A stretch of DNA of 21,166 nucleotides from an uncultured Actinomyces sp. Its GTDB lineage: Bacteria > Actinomycetota > Actinomycetes > Actinomycetales > Actinomycetaceae. Shown in pieces: positions 1-7,369 of this stretch (position 1 is its first letter; each line of letters starts with the position of its first letter). A model generated the notes under the pieces. It was given only the letters and a program-made list of their open reading frames with translations. It did no database searches and was not told the DNA's origin. A program made the translations under genes and the position numbers. The DNA is taken from contig CALHID010000130.1 in NCBI GenBank assembly GCA_938030835.1, positions 1 to 21,166 on the forward strand, read 5' to 3'.

Positions 1-2
1 CC

Positions 3-2201
3 ACCGTGGGCAAGCAGCCCAAGGATCAGTTTGACTTTTTCCCGCTGACCGTTGACGTTGAAGAACGTTCCTACGCGGCCGGCCGTATCCCCGGATCGTT
101 CTTCCGTCGCGAAGGCCGTCCCGGAACCGAAGCGATTCTGGCAGCACGCCTGATCGACCGTCCGCTGCGCCCCGGCTTCAAGAAGGGCCTGCGCAACGAG
201 GTTCAGGTTGTCGCAACCGTTCTGGCTGCGCACCCCAACGATGCCTACGACGTCCTGGCAATTAATGCTGCCTCGATGTCGACCCAGATTGCTGGTCTTC
301 CCTTCTCTGGCCCCATCGCAGGTACCCGTCTGGCCCTCATCGACGGCCAGTGGGTCGCATTCCCGCGCTGGTCGGAGATGGAGCGCTCCGTCTTCAATAT
401 CGTTGTCGCCGGTCGCATTGTGACCACCGAAGACGGTTCTGAAGACGTCGCCATCATGATGGTTGAAGCCGGCGGCGGCGAAAACGAATGGGACCTCATT
501 CAGGCAGGCGCCGTTGCGCCGACCGAAGATGTCGTGGCTGACGGCCTCGAGGCCGCAAAGCCCTTCATTCGTGCACTGTGCGAAGCTCAGATGAAGGTTG
601 CAGAGGTTGCCTCCAAGGAAACTGCTGAATTCCCGATCTTCCTGGATTACTCCGATGAGCAGTACGCAGCAGTCGAGCAGTGGGTAGGCGATAAGCTCGC
701 CAAGGCTCTTCTCACTGAAGGCAAGCTCGCCCGCGAAGAGGCAGTCGACCAGGTCAAGGCCGATATGCTCGAAGCTCTGTCCGAGCAGTTCCCCGAGGGC
801 GAAAAGGAACTCAAGGCTGCATTCCGTTCTCTGGAAAAGCAGACCATTCGTAACCGCACCCTGCGCGAAGAAATTCGTATGGATGGCCGTTCGCTGCGTA
901 CCATCCGCTCCCTGAGCGCCGAGGTCGAGGTTCTTCCTCGCGTCCACGGTTCGGCTCTCTTCCAGCGCGGCGAGACCCAGATTCTGGGTGTGACGACCCT
1001 GGCCATGCTCCGTATGGAGCAGCAGCTGGATAACCTTTCGCCCATCACGGCGAAGCGTTACATGCACCAGTACAACTTCCCGCCTTACTCGACCGGCGAG
1101 ACCGGCCGTGTGGGTTCGCCCAAGCGTCGCGAAATTGGCCACGGTGACCTTGCAGAGCGCGCTCTTAAGCCCGTGATCCCTTCGCGTGAAGAGTTCCCCT
1201 ATGCAATCCGCCAGGTCTCCGAGACCATGGGGTCCAACGGCTCCTCTTCGATGGGGTCCGTGTGTGCATCGACTCTGTCGCTGCTCCAGGCTGGCGTGCC
1301 GCTGCGCGCCCCCGTCGCAGGTATCGCAATGGGCCTCATGACCGGTGAAGTTGATGGCAAGCAGAAGGCCGTGACCCTGACCGATATCCTCGGTGCTGAA
1401 GACGGCTTCGGCGATATGGACTTCAAGGTCGCTGGTACCCGTGAGTTCATCACCGCTCTGCAGCTGGACACCAAGCTCGACGGCATCGACTCCCAGGTGC
1501 TGCGTGGTGCGCTGGCACAGGCCCGCGACGCACGCCTGCAGATCCTTGACCTGATGGAGCAGGCAATCGACGCCCCCGATGAGATGAGCCCCTACGCTCC
1601 TCGCATTATCACGGTCCAGGTCCCCGTCGACAAGATCGGTGAAGTCATTGGCCCCAAGGGCAAGATGATCAACCAGATCCAGGAAGACACCGGCGCCGAA
1701 CTGACCATCGAGGACGACGGAACCGTCTACATCGGTGCATCGACCGGTGAAGCCGCAGAAGCCGCACGCGCGATGGTCAACCAGATTGCCAACCCGCAGA
1801 TGCCCGAGGTGGGGGAGCGCTTCGTGGGAACCGTCGTGAAGACGACTTCCTTCGGTGCCTTTGTTTCCCTGACCCCCGGCAAGGACGGCCTCCTGCACAT
1901 CTCGCAGGTTCGTCGTCTGGTCGGCGGTAAGCGCATCGACTCTGTCGATGATGTCCTTCAGGTTGGCCAGCAGGTCGAGGTTGAGATCCACGAGATCGGC
2001 GACCGCGGCAAGCTCAGCCTCTACGCCGTCGTCGATGGCGAAACCGGTGAGCTCGAGGCTAGCGATGAGCAGCCTCGTCGCCGCGAGCGTTCAGAGCGCC
2101 CCGAGCGTCGTGAACGCCGTGAGCGTCGTCCCCGTACGCGCACACGCCGTCGTCGCGATGATGACGAGGCCCAGGCCTCTGAGGGCTCCGATGAGGAGTG
2201 A
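3..2201 (+). CDS. pnp: Polyribonucleotide nucleotidyltransferase (PNPase), 5'-truncated by the window edge
   Basis: PNPase degrades RNA 3' to 5' by phosphorolysis and takes part in mRNA turnover in the cytoplasm. About 732 residues are visible. The frame runs off the left edge, and the family's usual length suggests that some 50-70 N-terminal residues are missing; the GTG at 6 is internal, not a start. Domains in order are the rest of the first RNase PH domain (to about 210), an all-helical linker (about 215-300), and the second RNase PH domain (about 305-530) with the acidic motif EDGFGDMDFKVAGT near 465-478. A KH domain follows (GEVIGPKGKMINQIQ, about 540-600), then an S1 domain (FVGTVVKTTSFGAFVSL, about 603-670). 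The last roughly 50 residues form a repetitive Arg/Glu-rich, then acidic, tail typical of actinobacterial PNPase/RNase E partners. A strong hairpin follows 43 bases after the stop. Identity is certain from the domain order. Confidence 0.97.
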   Translation, partial: TVGKQPKDQFDFFPLTVDVEERSYAAGRIPGSFFRREGRPGTEAILAARLIDRPLRPGFKKGLRNEVQVVATVLAAHPNDAYDVLAINAASMSTQIAGLPFSGPIAGTRLALIDGQWVAFPRWSEMERSVFNIVVAGRIVTTEDGSEDVAIMMVEAGGGENEWDLIQAGAVAPTEDVVADGLEAAKPFIRALCEAQMKVAEVASKETAEFPIFLDYSDEQYAAVEQWVGDKLAKALLTEGKLAREEAVDQVKADMLEALSEQFPEGEKELKAAFRSLEKQTIRNRTLREEIRMDGRSLRTIRSLSAEVEVLPRVHGSALFQRGETQILGVTTLAMLRMEQQLDNLSPITAKRYMHQYNFPPYSTGETGRVGSPKRREIGHGDLAERALKPVIPSREEFPYAIRQVSETMGSNGSSSMGSVCASTLSLLQAGVPLRAPVAGIAMGLMTGEVDGKQKAVTLTDILGAEDGFGDMDFKVAGTREFITALQLDTKLDGIDSQVLRGALAQARDARLQILDLMEQAIDAPDEMSPYAPRIITVQVPVDKIGEVIGPKGKMINQIQEDTGAELTIEDDGTVYIGASTGEAAEAARAMVNQIANPQMPEVGERFVGTVVKTTSFGAFVSLTPGKDGLLHISQVRRLVGGKRIDSVDDVLQVGQQVEVEIHEIGDRGKLSLYAVVDGETGELEASDEQPRRRERSERPERRERRERRPRTRTRRRRDDDEAQASEGSDEE

Positions 2202-2244
2202 CCTCGCGCTGAGGGCGCGTTAGACAACGCGTACTCAAAACTTT

Positions 2245-2291
2245 TATGCCGTGTGGGGCGAAGGAATTCCTTCGCCCCACACGGCATATTT
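2245..2291 (+). terminator. Intrinsic terminator after pnp
   Basis: Bases 2245-2288 form a perfect 44-base palindrome centred on the AATT at 2265-2268, with arms that start TATGCCGTG and end CACGGCATA. A short TTTA follows, and on the other strand the flank reads TAAAAG. The hairpin lies 43 bases after the pnp stop. The trailing T-run is short, but the stem is very stable and A/T-rich flanks occur on both sides, so it could work in both directions. It separates pnp from the betaine operon. Confidence 0.8.
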
Positions 2292-2427
2292 ATGCCTGTG
2301 CAACAGCCTGTTCATCGCCTTTGGGGTGTCATCTCAGTTATCTAGAAAAGCGGTAATTATCGACGAATATCGTCGGAAAAAATTTGATTCTTTGGGCCTA
2401 AAGACCCCTCGTTTTCATCTGAGGTCA

Positions 2428-2458
2428 TTGATAGCGTTGGGGACGTGGCAGCGATTAT
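2428..2458 (+). promoter_or_regulatory. Weak candidate promoter for the betaine operon
   Basis: TTGATA (2428-2433) resembles a -35 box, and GATTAT (2453-2458) resembles a -10 box, with a 19-base spacer. If used, transcription would begin around 2465, so the hairpin at 2463-2500 would lie at the very 5' end of the message. The -10 match is only 4 of 6 and the spacer is long, so this is a suggestion only. Confidence 0.22.
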
Positions 2459-2462
2459 TGCC

Positions 2463-2500
2463 TGTGACACATCGTGTTTCGACACCGATGTATGTTCACA
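2463..2500 (+). repeat. Interrupted inverted repeat / possible leader hairpin
   Basis: The inner arms are ACATCG-TGT (2469-2477) and ACA-C-CGATGT (2482-2491), closing a TTCG loop (2478-2481) with one bulged C. The outer arms TGTGA (2463-2467) and TCACA (2496-2500) extend the fold after a small internal loop. This is the most elaborate dyad in the leader and could be a regulatory RNA stem or a protein-binding site. The pairing is read directly; the function is unknown. Confidence 0.45.
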
Positions 2501-2631
2501 GAAATTCACCGCCCCCAGTGGCGGGATGCTGCACGAACAAGCCGCAATTTTGGACGAATGTAGTCCAGGATATGTGCGGTATCACCCTAGTCCGATGAAC
2601 TCTATTCTTCAGTGATAGAAAGGTCTTTCAC

Positions 2632-3942
2632 ATGTTGGGTTCTGCAGAGAGAAAAGCGAGCGACCTGAGCGCGGGTCACCGCATCTTCCTTCTGATCTTG
2701 GTCTCGATCGGTAGCTCGATCATTTACACCCCCGCCTATCTTCAGTATGTCTTCGAAGAACCGCTGGGTAAGGCCCTCATCGCCTCGGGTGGTGCTACGC
2801 CCGAAAACGTTGCCACCACGCTGGGTACGCTTCTGAGCGCATACGCTATGACCGCACTTGTGTGCTATCTGCCCTCCGGTATTGTGGCGGATATTGTTCG
2901 CGTTCGTACCCTTTCGTGGGTCGGTTTCGGTCTGACTGCACTGCTCACCTTCTGGTACGCAATGTTCCCCTCGCTGACCACGATTCGTTTCCTTTTTGTC
3001 GCGATGGGTGTCACAACCATCCTCATTTGGTGGGGTATCCGTTACAAGCTGGTGCGCCTGATCTCTGATGAAAACGGCTACTCGCGAAACATTGGTCTTT
3101 CTTACGCTTTCTACGGCCTCGCCGGTCTGATCCTTGGCTTCTTCAACTCGTGGCTGGTCGCTCACCTCGCATCGCGTGGTGACATCATTCCCATGCGTAC
3201 TCTGCTCTTCATCCTCGGTGGCCTGATCATGGTCCTTGCCATTCTCTCCTTCTTCTTCATCCCGAAGTTCGAAGGTGAAATCGGGTCCTCTGAAGGTGGT
3301 TTCTCGGTCAAGCAAATCGGACAGGTCTTGGCGAACCCGGTCGTCTGGCTGGCAGCTGCCACCTTGTTCTTCGTCTACTTCTTCTACACAGGTGTAAACC
3401 AGACCACCGGCTACATGAACAAGGTCATGATGCTTGCTCCCGCAGTAGTCACCATGGTCGCAACCGTCCGTACCTACGGTATCTCGCTGGTCTCGGCTCC
3501 CTTCTTCGGATGGGTTGCTGAGAAGGTCGGTTCGCCGTCGCGTGTCATTGCAGCTGCTTCGCTGTTGGTTGCAGTGCTCTTCGCTGGATTCGCCGTCCTG
3601 CCCTCGGGCGCGAACGCTATCCTCACCGCTGGATTGGTGATCCTCTTGGCGTTTATTGCCAACGGCGTCTTCGGCATTGTTTCCTCGCAGCTCACTGAAG
3701 GTAAGGTCGCTCCCGCGGTCTTTGGTACGGCCTCGGGCCTGCTCTCGGTCATCGGCTTCCTTCCCGATACCTTCTCCTACACCTGGTTTGGCTCGATTCG
3801 CGACGCAGCAGGTGACGCACAAGAATCAGCGTTCCATCAGATCTTCATGATCCTTGGCGGCGCGGCCCTTCTGGCAGCAGTTTGTGCGATCTCGCTGGTT
3901 GTCGTGATTCGTATTCGCGAGAAGAAGAACGTCGAGGCCTGA
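2632..3942 (+). CDS. MFS transporter, YihN/YqcE-like; likely betaine substrate carrier
   Basis: This is an inner-membrane carrier of 436 residues with about twelve hydrophobic segments spaced through the whole length. The N-terminal part (IIYTPAYLQYVFEEPLGKAL, then YLPSGIVADIVRVRTLSW and GVTTILIWWG) resembles the YihN/YqcE branch of the major facilitator superfamily as I remember it. The ATG at 2632 is preceded by GAAAGG at 8 bases. It is the first gene of the operon, the place occupied by caiT in Escherichia coli. CaiT is a BCCT-family L-carnitine/gamma-butyrobetaine antiporter, and this protein is unrelated to it. Its position suggests uptake of the betaine substrate or exchange with the reduced product, but the sequence does not show the substrate. 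The C terminus is a short basic, then acidic, cytoplasmic tail. Family call firm, substrate inferred. Confidence 0.88.
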   Translation: MLGSAERKASDLSAGHRIFLLILVSIGSSIIYTPAYLQYVFEEPLGKALIASGGATPENVATTLGTLLSAYAMTALVCYLPSGIVADIVRVRTLSWVGFGLTALLTFWYAMFPSLTTIRFLFVAMGVTTILIWWGIRYKLVRLISDENGYSRNIGLSYAFYGLAGLILGFFNSWLVAHLASRGDIIPMRTLLFILGGLIMVLAILSFFFIPKFEGEIGSSEGGFSVKQIGQVLANPVVWLAAATLFFVYFFYTGVNQTTGYMNKVMMLAPAVVTMVATVRTYGISLVSAPFFGWVAEKVGSPSRVIAAASLLVAVLFAGFAVLPSGANAILTAGLVILLAFIANGVFGIVSSQLTEGKVAPAVFGTASGLLSVIGFLPDTFSYTWFGSIRDAAGDAQESAFHQIFMILGGAALLAAVCAISLVVVIRIREKKNVEA

Positions 3943-3970
3943 AAACCACGTACTGAGGAAGGAGGACGTA

Positions 3971-4951
3971 GTGGCACATAAGCTTGATGTTCCCAGCATG
4001 TGGAGCGAGCAGATGGGCGCCGTCGTTGCCAAGCAGAACGAGCTGGCAAAAGACGCGTACTCGACCGATCAGAGCATCGAAGAGATGCGACAGGCCTATC
4101 GCAGTGAACGCCGTTTCTGGAACGAGGGCGGTCCGCATGTGGAAAGCGCGGAAGACCGAATGGTCCCGACGCGCCACGGGAGTATCCCGGTGCGCCGCTA
4201 CGTCCCCCAGGCCTCGGAAGAAGAAACTAACGAATCTGCTCGTCCCCTGATTGTTTATATTCATGGTGGCGGCTGGTTGATCGGCGATGTCGATACCCAC
4301 GATCGCATCACCCGGACGATTGCCTCGCTCACGGAAGCCATCGTCGTTTCGGTGGGTTATACGCTCTCTCCGGAAGCGCAATACCCGCAGCCGATCGAAG
4401 AAATTTCCGATGTCACTGACTACATTGTCCAGCACGCGCAGGAGTGGGGAATTGATCCTCAGGATGTCTCCTTCTCGGGCGACAGTGCGGGTGCAAATAT
4501 GGCATTCGGTGCGCTGCTCTACCTTCGTGATCACGGCAAAGCTGTGAACGCGCGGAGCATGCTGCTCTTCTACGGAGCATACGGCTTGCGTGACTCTCGA
4601 TCGATGCGACTGCTGGGCGGCCCTTGGGATGGTCTCACCGAAGCCGATTACGAGTACTATCTCAAGGCCTATCTTGGGGATCTTGAAAAGATTCGCGAAC
4701 CTTACGTGAATATTTTGGATAACGATCTGTCTTCGGCAGTTCCTCCCTGTTTCATCGTGGCCGCAGGCTTGGATCCTCTCAAAGATGATTCCGAGGCGCT
4801 CCACGAACTGCTTGATATCGCGGGAGTGGATAACGAATTCGTGGTCTATCCGAAGGTTATCCATGCATTCCTTCATCACTCTCGGATGTTGGATGACACG
4901 ATGGATGCGATGCGGCGGGCAGCTGACTTCTTCCACAACCACAAAATCTAA
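3971..4951 (+). CDS. Alpha/beta-hydrolase, hormone-sensitive-lipase (HSL) type esterase
   Basis: A 326-residue alpha/beta-hydrolase of the HSL/acetyl-esterase branch, probably cytoplasmic, with no signal peptide. Oxyanion motif HGGGW is at 98-102 and nucleophile elbow GDSAGAN at 170-176, giving Ser172. The other members of the triad are probably Asp268 (GLDPLKDDS) and His298 (VIHAFLHHS). The start is GTG at 3971 with AAGGAGG five to six bases upstream. It lies 28 bases after the transporter and 41 bases before the CaiA-like gene, so it is co-transcribed. Escherichia coli cai operons have no such gene. A role in freeing carnitine or a similar alcohol from acyl esters (acylcarnitines), or in hydrolysing a CoA thioester, would fit the context, but this is inference; family members act on many small esters. 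Confidence 0.9.
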   Translation: MAHKLDVPSMWSEQMGAVVAKQNELAKDAYSTDQSIEEMRQAYRSERRFWNEGGPHVESAEDRMVPTRHGSIPVRRYVPQASEEETNESARPLIVYIHGGGWLIGDVDTHDRITRTIASLTEAIVVSVGYTLSPEAQYPQPIEEISDVTDYIVQHAQEWGIDPQDVSFSGDSAGANMAFGALLYLRDHGKAVNARSMLLFYGAYGLRDSRSMRLLGGPWDGLTEADYEYYLKAYLGDLEKIREPYVNILDNDLSSAVPPCFIVAAGLDPLKDDSEALHELLDIAGVDNEFVVYPKVIHAFLHHSRMLDDTMDAMRRAADFFHNHKI

Positions 4952-4992
4952 GAAACCCACAAAATTCATATCACCGACGATAGGAAGTAAAA

Positions 4993-6126
4993 ATGGACTT
5001 TTCACTGAGCGAAGACCAGCAATTGATGGTCGATGGATTCACTGAATTGATGGAGTCGCGTAACTGGGAGAAGTACTTCCAGGAATGCGATGAACGCTCC
5101 GAATACCCTCAGGAATGGGTTTCGGCAATTTGCGAGCTCGGCTTTGACCAGATCCTCCTTCCTGAGGAGAACGGCGGTCTGGGTGCCGATTGGGTGACGC
5201 TTACCGCCGCATACGAGGCCCTGGGTCGCGCCGGTGGCCCCACCTACGTTCTCTACCAGCTTCCCTGCTGGGATACCGTTCTGCGTGAGGGCACCGAGGA
5301 ACAGAAGGAAAAGATCCTTTCCTTCGTGGGCACCGGTAAGCAAATGCTCAACTACGCAATGACCGAGCCGAGTGCAGGATCCTCATGGGATGATATGCGC
5401 ACGACCTACACCCGTAAGGACGGCAAGGTCTACCTGAACGGTCACAAGACCTTTATTACTTCCTCGAAGTACGTGCCCTACCTGGTTGTTATGGCTCGCG
5501 ATAGCGACAACATGGACACCTACACCGAGTGGTTTGTCGATATGTCCCTGCCGGGTATTACCAAGGAACCCCTGCACAAGCTGGGACTGCGCATGGACTC
5601 GTGCTGCGATATCTACTTCGATAACGTCGAACTTCGCGAAGAAGACCTCTTCGGAACCGAAGGAAATGGATTCCGCCGCGGAGTCGCCGACTTCGATCTT
5701 GAGCGTTTCCTTGTTGCTCTGACCAACTACGGCCAGGCTTACTGCGCTTTCGAAGACGCTGCGCGCTACGCCAACCAACGTGTTCAGGGTGGACAGGCAA
5801 TTGCCCGCCACCAGCTCATCCAGCTCAAGTTTGCGGACATGAAGGTTGCGCTCACCAATATGCGCAACATGCTCTACGAAATCGCTTGGAAGCACGATAA
5901 CGGTCTGCTTGGCCGTGGTGACTGCTCCATGGCGAAGTACTACTGCGCACATGCAGCATTTGAAGTCGTCGACAACGCCCTGCAGGTTCTTGCAGGCGTC
6001 GGTATTACCGGTGAACACCGCGTCCAGCGTATGTTCCGCGACCTGCGCGTTGACCGCGTCAGCGGTGGTACTGACGAAATGATGATCCTCACCGCAGGCC
6101 GTGCTGCTCTGAAGGAATACCGCTGA
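4993..6126 (+). CDS. caiA: Crotonobetainyl-CoA reductase-like acyl-CoA dehydrogenase (CaiA)
   Basis: A flavin-dependent acyl-CoA dehydrogenase-fold enzyme of 377 residues (Escherichia coli CaiA has 380). In carnitine respiration CaiA works as a reductase, turning crotonobetainyl-CoA into gamma-butyrobetainyl-CoA with electrons from an ETF system. Characteristic CaiA blocks are present: ENWE-like NWEKYFQECD (24-33), PTYVLYQLP (83-91), GTGKQM (113-118), YLNGHKTFITSSKY (147-160), KLGLRMDSCCDIYFDNVEL (196-214), FDLERFLVALTNYG (234-247) and RDLRVDRVSGGTDEMMILT (349-367). As in CaiA, the usual YEGT glutamate near the C terminus is replaced (SGGT), so Glu237 in DLER, at the isovaleryl-CoA-dehydrogenase-like position, may be the base; that is inference. 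The start is ATG at 4993 with AGGAAG upstream, and caiB follows after 19 bases. High confidence in the CaiA family; the exact betaine is not proven. Confidence 0.93.
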   Translation: MDFSLSEDQQLMVDGFTELMESRNWEKYFQECDERSEYPQEWVSAICELGFDQILLPEENGGLGADWVTLTAAYEALGRAGGPTYVLYQLPCWDTVLREGTEEQKEKILSFVGTGKQMLNYAMTEPSAGSSWDDMRTTYTRKDGKVYLNGHKTFITSSKYVPYLVVMARDSDNMDTYTEWFVDMSLPGITKEPLHKLGLRMDSCCDIYFDNVELREEDLFGTEGNGFRRGVADFDLERFLVALTNYGQAYCAFEDAARYANQRVQGGQAIARHQLIQLKFADMKVALTNMRNMLYEIAWKHDNGLLGRGDCSMAKYYCAHAAFEVVDNALQVLAGVGITGEHRVQRMFRDLRVDRVSGGTDEMMILTAGRAALKEYR

Positions 6127-6145
6127 TCGGCGGGAGGTGGTTGTA

Positions 6146-7366
6146 ATGTCATTACCCGTTGATAAGCCGTCCTACGGCAACCTTGACGGCCTGAAGGTCG
6201 TTTACTCGGCAGTGGAAATTGCCGTTCCTACCGCATGCGAAATCATGTCGGAGTGGGGTGCCGATATCACCTGGATTGAGAACACCTACAGTGGTGACTC
6301 TGTGCGTGATACCGAGTTCGTCAAGGAAATGGAACGACGCAATCAGCGCTCCATCTCGATGAATCCTTTCACGGATGAAGGAAAAGAGATTATCCGCGCA
6401 CTCGTCAAGGATGCGGATATCTTCATTGAGTCCTCGAAGGGCCCTGTGTGGGCACGAAAGGGAATCACCGATGACTTCCTGTGGGAGGTCAACCCCCGCC
6501 TGGTCATTGTGCACGTTTCCGGTTTCGGCCATGTTGGTGATCCCAAGCGTGTTCACTCCGCGGCATATGACCTGACCGTCCAGGACTATTCGGGTTACGT
6601 GTACCAAAACGGTACCCCTGAAGAAGCCATGACGGCAGCTCCCTACACCGGTGACTACTTCAACTCGCTCATGGTGATCTCCTCTGCACTGGCTGCGGTC
6701 TTCCGCGCTCAGCGCACCGGAGAAGGTGAGTCGATCGACGTCGCAATGTATGAAACGATGCTGCGTGTTGGCGCCTACTACATGATCGACTACATGAATA
6801 AGGGAGTGCTCTACCCGCGTGCGGGCGCACGCCATCAGAACCTGTGCGCGATCGGTCAGTACAAGACCAAAGACGGAATCCTGGGCCTGTGCTGCTACGG
6901 CGTTCCTCAGAACAAGTACCTGCTCGAGGTCATTGGTCTGGGGGATCTGTGGGGAACAGAAGAGTACCCCGAGGACACCTCAGCGCTGTGGCTTGACGGC
7001 CCCAAGGCCTCGTTGATCGAACAAAAACTGGAAGAGTACTTGCTCACCCAGAACGTCGACGATGTCGAGGCAGATTTTGTTGCCCACAAGATCGCGGCTC
7101 AGAAGTGCTTGGATTTTGACGACCTCATGGCCGAAGAACACACCAAGCTACGCGGAAACTTCATGGAGTGGGAGAACCGCGAAGGGGAGACGATCAAGGG
7201 CCTGAATACGGTTCCTCGTTTTGCTCATCGCCCCGGTGGTTTCTGGCGTCCGATGCCCGCATTGGGTGAAGACACTCGAGATGTCCTTCACCGAAGCGGT
7301 TTCTCAGATGAGGATATCGAGCGTTTCAAGGCTTCCGGTTCCATCAAGTTCGCCGAAGAGGACTGA
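6146..7366 (+). CDS. caiB: CaiB-like family III CoA-transferase
   Basis: A class III CoA-transferase of 406 residues (Escherichia coli CaiB has 405). CaiB moves CoA from gamma-butyrobetainyl-CoA or crotonobetainyl-CoA to incoming L-carnitine. Matching blocks are LDGLKVVYSAVEIAVPTA (13-30), EWGADITWIEN (36-46), DIFIESSKGPVWARKGITDD (91-110), LVIVHVSGFG (119-128), the active-site block PYTGDYFNSL (166-175), GEGESIDVAMYE and MMDYMNKG-like IDYMNKG. Asp170 aligns with the catalytic aspartate (Asp169) of CaiB. I prefer ATG at 6146, with GGGAGG eight bases upstream, over the in-frame GTG at 6137, which lies inside that ribosome site. It sits between caiA and caiC exactly as in Escherichia coli. Strong call for the family; the precise acyl partners are inferred. 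Confidence 0.93.
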   Translation: MSLPVDKPSYGNLDGLKVVYSAVEIAVPTACEIMSEWGADITWIENTYSGDSVRDTEFVKEMERRNQRSISMNPFTDEGKEIIRALVKDADIFIESSKGPVWARKGITDDFLWEVNPRLVIVHVSGFGHVGDPKRVHSAAYDLTVQDYSGYVYQNGTPEEAMTAAPYTGDYFNSLMVISSALAAVFRAQRTGEGESIDVAMYETMLRVGAYYMIDYMNKGVLYPRAGARHQNLCAIGQYKTKDGILGLCCYGVPQNKYLLEVIGLGDLWGTEEYPEDTSALWLDGPKASLIEQKLEEYLLTQNVDDVEADFVAHKIAAQKCLDFDDLMAEEHTKLRGNFMEWENREGETIKGLNTVPRFAHRPGGFWRPMPALGEDTRDVLHRSGFSDEDIERFKASGSIKFAEED

Positions 7367-7369
7367 TTC

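Larger units (their letters stand above)
2292..2631 (+). promoter_or_regulatory. Non-coding leader of the betaine operon with several inverted repeats
   Basis: This 340-base stretch has no convincing gene and must hold the control region of the operon that starts at 2632. Visible dyads are CGACGA-ATA-TCGTCG (2361-2375), CCTC-N10-GAGG (2407-2424), a longer hairpin at 2463-2500, CCGCC-N6-GGCGG (2509-2524) and TGGAC-N7-GTCCA (2551-2567). The first and last look like DNA operators; the third looks more like an RNA stem-loop. I do not recognise any known riboswitch class. The ribosome site GAAAGG (2618-2623) sits 8 bases before the ATG at 2632. That the TetR or LacI protein of this window binds here is inference. 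Confidence 0.5.

Noticed and set aside
2463..2500. TGTGA ... TCACA as a CRP-type binding site
   Set aside because: The half-sites are 28 bases apart rather than 6, so they cannot form a CRP site; they were kept only as outer arms of a possible hairpin.
2251..2598. Open frame of 115 codons between pnp and the first transporter
   Set aside because: It begins inside the pnp terminator hairpin, has no ribosome site, and its translation looks like random non-coding DNA.
2602..3822. 406-codon open frame on the minus strand over the first transporter gene
   Set aside because: Low-complexity, very polar translation (Asp/Glu/Arg/Gln-rich) typical of the reverse of a membrane-protein gene; the plus-strand gene is clear.
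3845..5005. 386-codon minus-strand frame over the alpha/beta-hydrolase gene
   Set aside because: It lies opposite a gene with an intact catalytic triad and has no recognisable domain; it is a shadow of plus-strand codon bias.
6137..6145. GTG at 6137 as the start of the caiB-like gene
   Set aside because: It overlaps the GGGAGG ribosome site; the ATG at 6146 has the correct spacing and gives the usual CaiB length.
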